Shown: positions 6,837-15,419, counted from the stretch's first letter. The stretch is DNA of 32,071 bases from an uncultured Oscillospiraceae bacterium (GCA_947629915.1 CANRFN010000054.1:1-32071), one strand, 5' to 3'. Notes: generated by a model not told the origin, from the sequence alone. Numbers and translations: made by a program.

Positions 6837-8471
6837 TTATAGATGGGTATCCTCCAGCCCGCAGAAGGGGTCCACCGGGTTGACGCCGGTAAAGGGAGAG
6901 CACCCCAGCAGCTTCCCCAGGGCGAGGAGCACCGTGGCGCGGGTGGCGGAGTATGCGTTGATGTAGGTCTGCACCCGCGGGATGTCCTGCAGGTGATAGG
7001 GGTTGGCGAAGGAGATGAAAGCGGTGGGTTCCTCGTGGACGAACCGTGGGATCTCCAGGGCGTGCTTGGGACACCAGGCGATCCGCACCGCCGTCAGGTT
7101 GCTGGCGGCAGGCATGTTGCAGAGGATCAGGGTGAGCCGGTCCTTCGGCAGGTTCCGGGTGCCGTGGAGGTCGTCCGCGAAGGGGTCGTAGCGGCCCACC
7201 TGAAAGCCCTGGGAGGTGAGGTATTCTGCGGCGAGGTCTGTGAGGGAGCCGTCATAGGTGTCGTCCGTGCCCAGGGTAACCAGCCGAATCTTGGGCCAGC
7301 GCTCGGGGCTCACAGGCACCAGGTGCTGGATGTCCTTCACCAGGGTTATGGCCCTGTCTGCACACCGGAACTGCTCCTCCGTGGGGCGCACATCGGGCAG
7401 CGGCCGGGCTTCCGCCAGGTTTGCCTTGAGGGCCAGCACCCGGGTCACCGCCTCATCCAGCCGCTCCGGGCTGATGAGGCCGCTGTCCACCCCGGCCAGC
7501 ACGTACGAGATGTCCTCCCGGATGTCCGTGCCGAAACACAGCATGTCGCAGCCGGCGGCGATGCTGGTGGGGATGGCTTTCTCCCGGGGCACGGTCATGG
7601 TATATCCGCCCATGATGGTGGCATCGCTGATGATGAGGCCGTTGAAGCCGAAGCGCTCCCGGAGGACGCCGGTGAGCATTTCCCGGGACTGGCTGCCGGG
7701 GAGCAGCTCTCCCTCCGGGTTGATGGCCCGGATCACATTGGGCTGGATGATATGTCCCGCCATGATGGTGAGCAGGCCTTCATCGATGAGGGAACTGTAG
7801 ATGGCGCCGTAGCTGGCAAACCACTCGTCTGCAGTGAGGGAGTTGTACGTGGGGTGCAGGTGCTGGTCCCGGTAGTCCACCCCGTCCCCGGGATAGTGCT
7901 TGCAGGAGGCAGCCACGCCGTACGCCTGCACCGTGCGCACAAACACCTTGGCGTTGGCCAGCACCCGGGCCGGGTCGCTGCCGAAGGTGCGCATGTTGGT
8001 GATGGGGTTCTGGTAGTTCATGTCCAGGTCCACCACCGGGGAGAAGGTCCAGTTCACCCCCACGCTGCGGCCCTCCAGGGCACAGACCTTGGCAAAGGCC
8101 TCCGTGCAGGTGAGGTCGTCCGCGGCGGCGATCTGCAGATTGTTGCCGAAGTAGGTGCCATCTGTGATCACCCCGGCGCCGCCCTCCTCCAGATTGGCGG
8201 CCTTTAAAAGGGGAATCCGGGCATACTGGTCCAGGGAGGCGTACTTCTCCCGCACCTCTGCCGCCGGGGCGGGGCGAAAGAGCACGCCGCCCACGTTGTA
8301 CTGCCCCACCAGTTCGACAAGGCCCTCCGGGGTCTCCGCATCCCCCAGGACACAGAACAGCTGTCCCGCCTTCTGCGCCGGGGAGAGGGAGGCCAGGGTA
8401 TTGCGCACCCAGTCGATCTGATCGTCCTTCAGAGTGAAGGGTTTGTCCCGCAGCCGGTCCAGGTTCATCAT
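6837..8471 (-). CDS. Glycoside hydrolase family 3 protein, NagZ-type
   Basis: 544 residues. GH3 N-terminal barrel with a second alpha/beta domain. The catalytic nucleophile is probably D283 in IISDATIMGG. The NagZ-type acid/base loop is present as KHYPGDGVDYRDQH (191-204) with an Asp-His pair (D202, H204), instead of the Glu used by ordinary beta-glucosidases. No signal peptide, so it acts in the cytoplasm. Starts at ATG 8471 or 8468 with GAGGAGG overlapping the upstream stop; 12 nt separate it from the UbiD gene. Family members act on beta-N-acetylglucosaminides, and some Asp-His members are phosphorylases. In this operon a phenolic beta-glucoside is a plausible substrate, but that is inference. 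Confidence 0.88.
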   Translation of the reverse strand: MMNLDRLRDKPFTLKDDQIDWVRNTLASLSPAQKAGQLFCVLGDAETPEGLVELVGQYNVGGVLFRPAPAAEVREKYASLDQYARIPLLKAANLEEGGAGVITDGTYFGNNLQIAAADDLTCTEAFAKVCALEGRSVGVNWTFSPVVDLDMNYQNPITNMRTFGSDPARVLANAKVFVRTVQAYGVAASCKHYPGDGVDYRDQHLHPTYNSLTADEWFASYGAIYSSLIDEGLLTIMAGHIIQPNVIRAINPEGELLPGSQSREMLTGVLRERFGFNGLIISDATIMGGYTMTVPREKAIPTSIAAGCDMLCFGTDIREDISYVLAGVDSGLISPERLDEAVTRVLALKANLAEARPLPDVRPTEEQFRCADRAITLVKDIQHLVPVSPERWPKIRLVTLGTDDTYDGSLTDLAAEYLTSQGFQVGRYDPFADDLHGTRNLPKDRLTLILCNMPAASNLTAVRIAWCPKHALEIPRFVHEEPTAFISFANPYHLQDIPRVQTYINAYSATRATVLLALGKLLGCSPFTGVNPVDPFCGLEDTHL

Positions 8472-8481
8472 GCCGTCCTCC

Positions 8482-9420
8482 TCACAGGTGTTCTTTCAGC
8501 CAGCCCCACAGCACCCGCATGTTCCACGGGCTGGAGTACTCCTTGTCCTCGTGGTCCGCGTTGGGCAGGGGCACAAACTCCACCCGGCCGGGGCCCAGCT
8601 TCTGGTAGATCGCGTTTACAAAGTTCACGCTCTGGGCAAAGGGCACCAGCCGGTCCATGCAGCCGTGCTCCACCAACATGGGGGCCATGGCCTCGTTGAT
8701 GTAGGTGGTGGGGTCCGCCTGGGCCAGCCATTCATCGGAGAGCTCCGGCAGGGCGCCTCCCATATAGCTGCTCTCGGCGGAGCGGGGCTCATCGTGATCG
8801 GCAAAGCTCACGCCGTTGGCCCGGGCCTGTTCATCCATGTGCCGGAAATCGATGGGGCCGAACTGGTCCACGCAGGCCTGGACCGCGCAGGAGCCCACCA
8901 GGCTCTTTCCCTCTTCCCCGGGGAACTGTCCGTTGGGGATGTTCATGCCCATCAGGGCCGCCAGGTTGCCGCCGGCGCTGCCGCCCAGGGCGCAGATCCG
9001 GTTGGGGTCTATATCGTATTGGGCCGCATGCCGCCGGAGGAAGCGGAAGGCCTCCCGGCAGTCCAGCACGGCGGCGGGGAAAATGGCCTCTCCGCTGAGC
9101 CGGTACTCCACGGAGGCGATGGCAAACCCGTGACGCAGGCCCTGGAGATAGGTGTCCATGTGGTCGTCCCGCTTATCCCCCATGCCGAAACCGCCGCCGT
9201 GGATGTGCACCACCAGAGGAAAGGGACCGTCCCCCTCGTCCGGCAGGTAGAGGTCCAGCCGCTGGTTGGGGGATTCCTCTGCATAGGGGATGTCCAGGAA
9301 TTTGCGCTGCACCCAGCTCACATCCGCCAGCTTGATCTCCATCTGGGGCGGTGCGTCAAACTGAAGAGAGCCGTCCAGGCCGGCAAAGTCCTCTGTGGCG
9401 AAGGGTTGATTGGATTCCAT
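8482..9420 (-). CDS. Alpha/beta hydrolase, HSL/BD-FAE-type esterase
   Basis: 312 residues, cytoplasmic (no signal peptide). Oxyanion motif HGGG (74-77), nucleophile elbow GGSAGG (S148), probable acid Asp in EHGCMDRLVPF and catalytic His in PNADHEDKEY near the C-terminus. These define the hormone-sensitive-lipase-like carboxylesterase family, which includes feruloyl and acetyl-xylan esterases. Strong ribosome binding site (CAGGAGG). It lies between the symporter and the GH3 gene, so an imported acylated sugar such as a galloyl or feruloyl glucose is a reasonable substrate. An intrinsic terminator precedes it within the operon. Confidence 0.88.
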   Translation of the reverse strand: MESNQPFATEDFAGLDGSLQFDAPPQMEIKLADVSWVQRKFLDIPYAEESPNQRLDLYLPDEGDGPFPLVVHIHGGGFGMGDKRDDHMDTYLQGLRHGFAIASVEYRLSGEAIFPAAVLDCREAFRFLRRHAAQYDIDPNRICALGGSAGGNLAALMGMNIPNGQFPGEEGKSLVGSCAVQACVDQFGPIDFRHMDEQARANGVSFADHDEPRSAESSYMGGALPELSDEWLAQADPTTYINEAMAPMLVEHGCMDRLVPFAQSVNFVNAIYQKLGPGRVEFVPLPNADHEDKEYSSPWNMRVLWGWLKEHL

Positions 9421-9435
9421 GTTGAAAAACCTCCT

Positions 9436-9483
9436 GAAAAAAGTGGCCAGGGCAGGCGGGTAGATACCATCCGTCTGCCCTGG
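9436..9483 (-). terminator. Intercistronic terminator/attenuator
   Basis: On the minus strand, CCAGGGCAG pairs with CTGCCCTGG (9 bp, extended by an inner CGG/CCG), followed by CCAC and six T. It lies between the symporter stop and the esterase ribosome binding site. It should terminate part of the transcription, lowering downstream expression relative to the transporter. Confidence 0.65.
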
Positions 9484-9518
9484 CGGGGGAAAGAGAAGGA
9501 GAACGTGCGTTGATTGAA

Positions 9519-10871
9519 TTACTTGCCGGGGTGTTCGCCGTCCATGGCGGACATATACTGGGGTGCATACTTCTCCACGTTGAGCAGCAGCACGACCACC
9601 AGGATGGCCACGCCCAGGATGGCGCCCAGCCAGGTGTAGTCAAAGCGAACGGCGCTTACGATGCTGTCTGTCACAACGGCTTCCGGGCCGCCCACGTAGC
9701 CCACGCCGGCCAGAATCCAGCCGGTGAGAGCGCTGCCGATGCCCACCTTGGAGCCAATGGACTGGGCGGAGGAGATCAGGCCCTCGGAGTGAACGCCGGT
9801 CTTCCAGTAGCCGTAGGCCACCACGTCAGGGACAAGGGCGAAGACGGCGCTGAGCAGCGGGCCGGCACCAAAGGCGCGGATCACTGTGCCGATCACCACC
9901 AGGGTGGTGTTGTTGCCGGCGAGGCCGGTGATGGCAAAGCCGATGATCAGCAGCACGGCGCCCATGCCCAGGAACACCTGCTTGGACCAGCGCTTGGAGA
10001 TGGAGGGCATGGCGAAGAGGATGATGATGCCGGGCAGCTGGCCGGCAGTCATAAGGACGGACATGAACATGGGGTTGTTCAGCACGATCTGGCAGTAGTA
10101 CATCTGGGCGCCGATGGCGTTGGCATTCATCATGAGGGAGAACACGCCGATGAGCATCAGCAGCCAGAAGTAGCGGTTTTTCAGCACGGCGGGGAGCTGC
10201 TGGGACATGGGGACGGTCTCGGGGGCGGGGGTTTTGTCATCGCCGGTGCCGATCTCATGGTTGAGAAGGCCGGAGACCAGGATGAGGACGCAGGCCACAG
10301 CGCCCAGTACGAAGCTGGAGACGGTCCAGCCGAAGTTGGTCACCAGCGGGGTTATGGCAACGCCGGCCAGCATGCCGATGAGGTTGTTGCCCAGGGCGGA
10401 GAAGGTGGCCAGCATGGTGGAGTCCTCCCGGTCCCGGGTCATCAGGGGCAGCAGGGCGGTGTTGGCGATGCCGTAGATGGTGTATACGATGCAGTTCATA
10501 AAGATGTACGTGATGTAGGCGTACACCAGTTTTCCGGTCTCTCCCAGGCCGCTGGGCACGTTCATCAGAAGGACAATGCCCAGGAGCGTGAGCGGTGCAG
10601 AGGCGATGAGCCAGGGACGGGCCTTGCCCCATTTGGTGTGGGTCTTGTCCACTATGCCGCCCATCAGGAAGTCACTGACACCATCAAAGATGCGGCAGAC
10701 CAGGAACATGGTTGCGATGGCGCCGGCGCCGATCAGCGCGGTGTCGGTGTAATAGTTCAGCAGAAAGGCCGCTGCGATCTGGTTGAAGACACAGCCGCCG
10801 CCGGTGCCGATCCCGTATGCCAGCTTGTTCAGCAGCGGGACCTTCTTGTGGGTTTCCTTCCGTTTTTCCAT
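9519..10871 (-). CDS. GPH-family (glycoside-pentoside-hexuronide:cation) MFS symporter
   Basis: 450 residues from the ATG at 10871, which has AAGGAGG upstream; the longer open frame runs back across the promoter. About 12 membrane spans. GPH signatures are present: MFLVCRIFDGVSDFLMGGIVDKTHTKWGKARPW, split here by family convention into the RxxD and KxGKxRPW loops. The central cytoplasmic loop and the C-terminal half are complete. Likely imports a glycoside or a related compound with Na+ or H+. First gene of the minus-strand operon, divergent from the LysR gene and presumably induced by it. Substrate unknown; gallic-acid glucosides or other phenolic glycosides fit the context. Confidence 0.9.
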   Translation of the reverse strand: MEKRKETHKKVPLLNKLAYGIGTGGGCVFNQIAAAFLLNYYTDTALIGAGAIATMFLVCRIFDGVSDFLMGGIVDKTHTKWGKARPWLIASAPLTLLGIVLLMNVPSGLGETGKLVYAYITYIFMNCIVYTIYGIANTALLPLMTRDREDSTMLATFSALGNNLIGMLAGVAITPLVTNFGWTVSSFVLGAVACVLILVSGLLNHEIGTGDDKTPAPETVPMSQQLPAVLKNRYFWLLMLIGVFSLMMNANAIGAQMYYCQIVLNNPMFMSVLMTAGQLPGIIILFAMPSISKRWSKQVFLGMGAVLLIIGFAITGLAGNNTTLVVIGTVIRAFGAGPLLSAVFALVPDVVAYGYWKTGVHSEGLISSAQSIGSKVGIGSALTGWILAGVGYVGGPEAVVTDSIVSAVRFDYTWLGAILGVAILVVVLLLNVEKYAPQYMSAMDGEHPGK

Positions 10872-10919
10872 AAGACATCCTCCTTGTTGTGATAGTGGTG
10901 TGCCATTTGGGATGGCGCG

Positions 10920-10949
10920 ATTATAAAACCAGGCAAATCGCACAAACAA
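10920..10949 (-). promoter_or_regulatory. Promoter of the symporter-gallate operon
   Basis: Minus strand TTGTTT (10949-10944), 18-nt spacer, TATAAT (10925-10920), about 50 nt upstream of the symporter start. The -10 is perfect and the -35 weak, as expected for an activator-dependent promoter. Confidence 0.6.
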
Positions 10950-10973
10950 TTCTTTTTCCCCTGTCATTGATTC

Positions 10974-10993
10974 ACGTTTGGAATCCGAAATCG
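10974..10993. promoter_or_regulatory. Possible LysR-type operator
   Basis: An imperfect palindrome (TTTGGAATCCGAAA, 10 of 14 positions symmetric) lies between the two divergent promoters, about 25 nt upstream of the lysR -35. Position and symmetry fit a LysR recognition site, but the motif is short. Confidence 0.3.
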
Positions 10994-11012
10994 ACTTTCT
11001 GCAAAAATGGAA

Positions 11013-11041
11013 TTGCTCCATCAAACCGGTACTGCTATAAT
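11013..11041 (+). promoter_or_regulatory. Promoter of the LysR-type regulator
   Basis: TTGCTC (11013-11018), 17-nt spacer, TATAAT (11036-11041), 38 nt upstream of the regulator start. Confidence 0.65.
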
Positions 11042-11079
11042 CAAGCTGCATCGATATCCAGATACAGGGAGGGGTCCAT

Positions 11080-12009
11080 ATGGAAATCTCGTACTTTAGG
11101 GAATTTGTCGTGCTGGCGGATACCCGCAACTACTGGGCCGCCGCCGAACGGCTGTTCATCGGTGAATCCTCACTCTCCAAGCACATCAAGACATTGGAAA
11201 AGACCTTGGGCGCCCCGCTGTTTGCCCGCACCTCCCGGAAAGTGGAGCTCACGGAGTTCGGAAAGCTGATGCTGCCCTACGCCCAGTCTGTGGCCAAGCT
11301 GCAGTATGAGTATGAGGCCGCCGCCTACCGCTATCTCAATCAGGAGAGTGTGGCATTGAACATCGCCACCATCCCCGTCATCGCCCACTACAACATCACA
11401 GACAGCCTGGTCCAGTTTCAGCTGAACCACCCCAACGTGCCGGTGAACATCCAGGAGGATGACACGCTGGTGGTCCGGGAGATGCTGCTGGAGCACAAGT
11501 GCGATATTGCGATCTTCCGAGACAGCACCGCCTATCTGGAGCACGACCCGGACAAGGAGAGCCGCATTGTAAAGGTGCCGTACTGCACAGACCGCCTCGT
11601 GGCCGTTCTCCCCTACGACCACCCCCTGGCAGAGGAAAAGGAGATCCGGCTGCCCCAACTGGCCACGGAGTACTTTGCCCTGATTCGCCCGGGCACCATG
11701 CCCTATGACCTCTGCATGCGGGTCTGCAAAGAGTCCGGCTTCACCCCCCAGGTGCTGTTCACCAGCCACAACCTGGAGGCCATCCTGGACATGGTGCGCA
11801 AGGGGAGCTGCGTGTCCCTCCTCTTCCAACACCATGTCACCTTCCCCCACAACATCCCCACCATGCCGGACATGCCGGGTCCCTTTGCCGTGGTTCCCAT
11901 CTCCCCGGAGATCCAGACCACGGTGTGCCTGGCATACCGGAAGGGAGAGAAGCTGTCTATTCCAGCAAACCACTTCCTGGACTACTGTAAGATGACAGCC
12001 CCCAATTGA
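11080..12009 (+). CDS. LysR-family transcriptional regulator
   Basis: 309 residues, typical family length. N-terminal winged helix (about 1-60): NYWAAAERLFIGESSLSKH is the helix-turn-helix and LGAPLFARTSRKVELTEFG the wing. The rest is a periplasmic-binding-protein-like effector domain. Ribosome binding site GGGAGGGG. It is divergent from the GPH symporter operon and directly upstream of the tannase, so it probably activates both in response to a phenolic ligand such as gallate. This resembles TanR control of tannase genes in lactobacilli (analogy, not shown here). Ends in a strong terminator hairpin. Confidence 0.93.
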   Translation: MEISYFREFVVLADTRNYWAAAERLFIGESSLSKHIKTLEKTLGAPLFARTSRKVELTEFGKLMLPYAQSVAKLQYEYEAAAYRYLNQESVALNIATIPVIAHYNITDSLVQFQLNHPNVPVNIQEDDTLVVREMLLEHKCDIAIFRDSTAYLEHDPDKESRIVKVPYCTDRLVAVLPYDHPLAEEKEIRLPQLATEYFALIRPGTMPYDLCMRVCKESGFTPQVLFTSHNLEAILDMVRKGSCVSLLFQHHVTFPHNIPTMPDMPGPFAVVPISPEIQTTVCLAYRKGEKLSIPANHFLDYCKMTAPN

Positions 12010-12027
12010 TTCCGAAACAGAAAACAA

Positions 12028-12059
12028 GTCCCCCAAGGAAGAATTGATCCTTGGGGGAC
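12028..12059 (+). terminator. Terminator after the LysR gene
   Basis: A perfect 12-bp stem (GTCCCCCAAGGA / TCCTTGGGGGAC) with an 8-nt loop. The T tract is poor (ACTTCTTT). A weak promoter candidate for the tannase, TTGATC-N17-TAAGAT at 12044-12072, overlaps it. Confidence 0.65.
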
Positions 12060-12110
12060 ACTTCTTTAAGATTGAGATCACCAGGCATAAATCGTTGAGG
12101 AGGAATTGAA

Positions 12111-13829
12111 ATGCAGCATATCCCCGTTGTGAACCGGACGATGGAGCTGGCAGACTGTGCGGCAGACTGGTTCCTGGATGAGGAACACCAGGTCTGGTGT
12201 CTGGAGGACATCCTCTACACAGAGAAGGCCACCACGCCAAAGTTCCAGCGCATGAGTATCTTCGTCCCGAAACCCTACCTGTCCGCCCCGGGCGTCATCG
12301 ACCCAAAAGGTACCATGGGCCGCTACACCGCCAGCACCGCCCCGGTGGTCTTTGAGAACAACTCCGCCGGCTACATGCAGATGCCCCACACCTGGCTGGG
12401 CGGCCCCCGGGACGAGGCGGGCAAGTACCTGGAGCAGGGCATGGTGTACGTCACCTGCGGCTGCCGGGGAAGAGAGAGCCGGGACCAGGACGGCCGCCTC
12501 TGCGGGAAGTCCCCCTGGTCTCTGGTGGACCTGAAGACCGGCATCCGCTTCCTCCGCCACAACGCGGCCGCCCTTCCCGGCAATCTGGACCGGATCATCT
12601 CCGTGGGCTGGAGCGCCGGCGGGGCCATGTCCTCGCTGTTGGCTGTTACCGGCAACTCTCCCCGGTATGCGTCCTACCTCCGGGAAAACGGCGCCTTCAT
12701 GGACCAACGGGACGACGTCTACGCCGCACAGATCTACTGCCCCATCATCGACCTGGACCACGCGGACCTGGCCTACGAGTGGCAGTTCCAGAACGACCCG
12801 GAGAACGAGGCCAGCCCTGCCGGACCCGCAGGTGTCATGACGCCATTCCAGGCGGCGCTGTCCAAAAAGCTGGCAGCACAGTATGTGGCGTACTTCAACA
12901 GCCTTGGCCTGCGGGACCCGGAGACCGGCGAGCCCCTCACCCTGGGCGAGGACGGCCGCTCCGGCACCGCATACACCTACCTGATGGCCCGTCTGGAGGA
13001 TGCCGCATCGGAATACCTCCATCGCCTCGCCGCAGGCACGCTGCCGGAGCACTACACTCCCGAGGACTACCTCTCCGGCAACTATATCCGCCAGGTGGCG
13101 GCACCCCAACCCGCAGATGACGTCAAAGACGATATCGGTCTCCACCACGCCGGCGCCCCGGTGGCCCTGCCGCCTCTGGACGGCGGACCTGCGGGAGACA
13201 AGCCCATGGGCCCGCCCACGCTGGGAGATCTGGTGTCCCGCCCGCCCAAGGGTGTGCCGTACCACGGTCCGGAGTTTCCCACCGTGGATGCCCCCGGCAC
13301 GGATAAAAGAAGCTGGCTCCATTGGGACGGGGAAAAGGCCTCCATCTCAGACCTGGACAGCTATACCCTGCAGCACCGCCGCCGGATGAAGCCCTGCACC
13401 TCTTTCGACACCCTCCCCATGGACAGCGGCGAGAACCAGGAGTTCGGCACGCCGGAGCGGGACTACATGCACTTCAACACCACCATCGCCGATGCCATCG
13501 CGGAACTGAATGACCAGTTCCCGGAGGAGTATCAGCGCTACTACGCCGCATACGCCGCCGCAAAGGGAGACGGGGCACTGGCGGACCGCCGGTATCTCAT
13601 CAACCCCCTGCACTTCATCGGCGGCCAGGAGACTAGCGATGCCGCCTCCTTCTACCGGATCCGGGTGGGCGCCTCCGATGCGGACACCTCCTTCATCATC
13701 TCCATGACACTGGCGGTGAAACTGGCCAACGCCGGGTACCCGGTGGACTACGCCCTGGTCTGGGAGAAGCCCCACTGCGAGGCAGATTACCCCGGCGAGG
13801 TGTGCCGCTGGATTGCGGAGATCGTCTAA
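12111..13829 (+). CDS. Subtype-B-like tannase / tannase-family alpha/beta hydrolase
   Basis: 572 residues, ribosome binding site GAGGAGG. Resembles bacterial subtype B tannases, which cut galloyl esters into gallate and an alcohol or glucose. Nucleophile elbow GWSAGGAMS (S168; Ser163 in the Lactobacillus plantarum enzyme). Probable acid Asp in RVGASDADTS (about 523) and His in KPHCEADY (H555). The family hallmark YVTCGCRGRES precedes the serine. No signal peptide is seen, so the enzyme is probably cytoplasmic. It is about 100 residues longer than the L. plantarum enzyme, mostly in the lid between about 230 and 430. It pairs with the lipoprotein esterase 33 nt downstream. Galloyl specificity is inferred from similarity and from the decarboxylase genes nearby. 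Confidence 0.85.
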   Translation: MQHIPVVNRTMELADCAADWFLDEEHQVWCLEDILYTEKATTPKFQRMSIFVPKPYLSAPGVIDPKGTMGRYTASTAPVVFENNSAGYMQMPHTWLGGPRDEAGKYLEQGMVYVTCGCRGRESRDQDGRLCGKSPWSLVDLKTGIRFLRHNAAALPGNLDRIISVGWSAGGAMSSLLAVTGNSPRYASYLRENGAFMDQRDDVYAAQIYCPIIDLDHADLAYEWQFQNDPENEASPAGPAGVMTPFQAALSKKLAAQYVAYFNSLGLRDPETGEPLTLGEDGRSGTAYTYLMARLEDAASEYLHRLAAGTLPEHYTPEDYLSGNYIRQVAAPQPADDVKDDIGLHHAGAPVALPPLDGGPAGDKPMGPPTLGDLVSRPPKGVPYHGPEFPTVDAPGTDKRSWLHWDGEKASISDLDSYTLQHRRRMKPCTSFDTLPMDSGENQEFGTPERDYMHFNTTIADAIAELNDQFPEEYQRYYAAYAAAKGDGALADRRYLINPLHFIGGQETSDAASFYRIRVGASDADTSFIISMTLAVKLANAGYPVDYALVWEKPHCEADYPGEVCRWIAEIV

Positions 13830-13862
13830 AGCGCACGGATTCACCATAAGGAGTCTTAGATC

Positions 13863-15293
13863 ATGAAACAGAAACTGCAATCCGCCCTTGCTCTGACGCT
13901 GGCCCTTCTGTTGGTTCTCACCGCCCTCGCCGGTTGCGGGGGCAATCAGAGCGGCAGCCTACTGGATGGGGAAGCTCAGACCACTCCCACAGCGCAGCCT
14001 ACGGTAGAACCCACGGAACAGCCCACAGCAGACCCCACTGCGGAGCCCACGGAGCAGCCGGCTGAATCCGCTGCCCCTCCGGAAGAGACCGCAGCCCCCA
14101 CCGAGGCCCCGGGCAATGAGCCCTCCGCCACCGTCTCCGGCGACTATACCCTCTCCTTCGATGGCAACTTTGGTACCGAGACCTTCACCATGACGCTGAA
14201 CGAGGACGGCACCTGCCACCTGGCCTCCTCCAACGGGATGATGGGGCCTTGGGACGGCACATACACCGCAGACGGCACCCACATCACGGTGGAGAAGCTG
14301 GAAAATCCCGGCGCCCAGATGGGCAAGAACCCGGACCTCTGGGCCAACTGGTTTGAGACCGGCACCGGCGCCTGCGAGCTGGACCTGAATGCAGACGGCA
14401 CCTTCACCTTCGTAGAGCGGGAAGGTGCAGAAGGCGGCATGTCCGGCGATCTCCCCGGCGGCCTGCCTGGTGGTCTGCCTGGCGGCGAAATGGGAGACCT
14501 GCCCCCAATGGACGGCTACACTACCTGGACCAATGAGCCATACGGCGATGCCGCAGCGCAGACCTTCAACGGCATGATGAAAGACGGACCCGGCGCCCGT
14601 CCCGTGGTGATTGTCGTCCCCGGCGGCGCATTCCGGTTCGTGGACGGCGGCAGGTACCAGACCATCGCTGAGATTCTCTGTGCGCAGAACTATCTGGTGA
14701 TTCAGCTGAACTACACCGTTGGTGCGGGCACTTATCCCCAGGCCATCGTGGACGTGAAGACCGCGATCCAGTACGTGGTGGACCACGCAGACGAGCTGCA
14801 CGCAGATACGGCGGACATCACCGTGATGGGCTGCTCCGCCGGCGGCTATCTCGCAGCCATGTCTGTCCTCACTGACGGAGACGATTTCAAAGCGGCAGAC
14901 GATGCCCCCGCCTACACCTATCAGGTGAAGAACCTGGTGGAGTTCTTCGGTGCCACCCAGTGGATGACAGACGCCCTCTGCGGGGACATCGGCGCCAGCG
15001 CCCCCGAATCCGAATGGGTTGGCGGCGACGTGTCTGCCATGAGCGCGGAGGAGCGGGCCGTACTGGATCCCCTGACCTATCTGGATTCCTCTGATGTGAC
15101 CAAGGTCTGGATCTCCAACGGCACAGCCGACACCACCATGCCCATCCTCAACTCCGAGCAGTTCTTCAGCGCCCTGAAAGCGGTGCTGGGTGAAGACAAT
15201 GTCCACTACGAGGTAATCGAAGGCGCTGGCCATGAGGACCCCGCCTTCTACACCGAGGAGAACTTTGCCCTGGTGGTGGACTACATCAATTAG
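13863..15293 (+). CDS. Surface lipoprotein with alpha/beta-hydrolase (esterase) domain
   Basis: 476 residues. Type II signal peptide with lipobox LAGC (C25), so it is anchored outside the membrane. A Thr/Pro/Glu-rich linker (about 37-88) is followed by a small beta-domain (about 95-180: YTLSFDG, DGTCHLAS, TITVEKL-like strands). Next comes a GGLP repeat linker, then an alpha/beta hydrolase (about 230-476) with PGGAFRF oxyanion region, GCSAGGYLA nucleophile elbow, NGTADTTMP (acid) and EGAGHEDP (His). Related to BD-FAE/esterase-lipase proteins. Probably removes acyl or galloyl groups from polymers outside the cell, feeding the tannase and transporter. Good ribosome binding site (AAGGAG). Substrate unproven. 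Confidence 0.87.
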   Translation: MKQKLQSALALTLALLLVLTALAGCGGNQSGSLLDGEAQTTPTAQPTVEPTEQPTADPTAEPTEQPAESAAPPEETAAPTEAPGNEPSATVSGDYTLSFDGNFGTETFTMTLNEDGTCHLASSNGMMGPWDGTYTADGTHITVEKLENPGAQMGKNPDLWANWFETGTGACELDLNADGTFTFVEREGAEGGMSGDLPGGLPGGLPGGEMGDLPPMDGYTTWTNEPYGDAAAQTFNGMMKDGPGARPVVIVVPGGAFRFVDGGRYQTIAEILCAQNYLVIQLNYTVGAGTYPQAIVDVKTAIQYVVDHADELHADTADITVMGCSAGGYLAAMSVLTDGDDFKAADDAPAYTYQVKNLVEFFGATQWMTDALCGDIGASAPESEWVGGDVSAMSAEERAVLDPLTYLDSSDVTKVWISNGTADTTMPILNSEQFFSALKAVLGEDNVHYEVIEGAGHEDPAFYTEENFALVVDYIN

Positions 15294-15317
15294 CCCCCTC
15301 TTCTTTCCTCTTCCCCG

Positions 15318-15351
15318 TCTGCCCCTCCGGTGCTCTGTCCGGAGGGGCAGA
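15318..15351 (+). terminator. Terminator after the tannase operon
   Basis: A perfect 13-bp stem (TCTGCCCCTCCGG / CCGGAGGGGCAGA) with an 8-nt loop and a weak T tail. Confidence 0.65.
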
Positions 15352-15381
15352 TCGTATCTCCAGCCGTTTTGGGATTAAGCG

Positions 15382-15416
15382 CAACGCCGCCCGGACATCC
15401 CGTCCGGGCGGCGTTG
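15382..15416. repeat. 35-nt perfect hairpin, left copy flanking the DUF4869 island
   Basis: A 15-bp perfect stem (CAACGCCGCCCGGAC and its complement) with loop ATCCC. The right copy at 17474-17508 differs only in the loop (TTCCC). It may act as a bidirectional terminator between the convergent lipoprotein and P-loop genes, or it may be a repeated element. Confidence 0.8.
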
Positions 15417-15419
15417 AAG

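Noticed and set aside
5199..6842. Long plus-strand open frames opposite UbiD, GH3, esterase and symporter genes
   Set aside because: These are antisense shadows in GC-rich genes; they lack ribosome sites and protein-like composition, and the minus-strand genes are well-known families.
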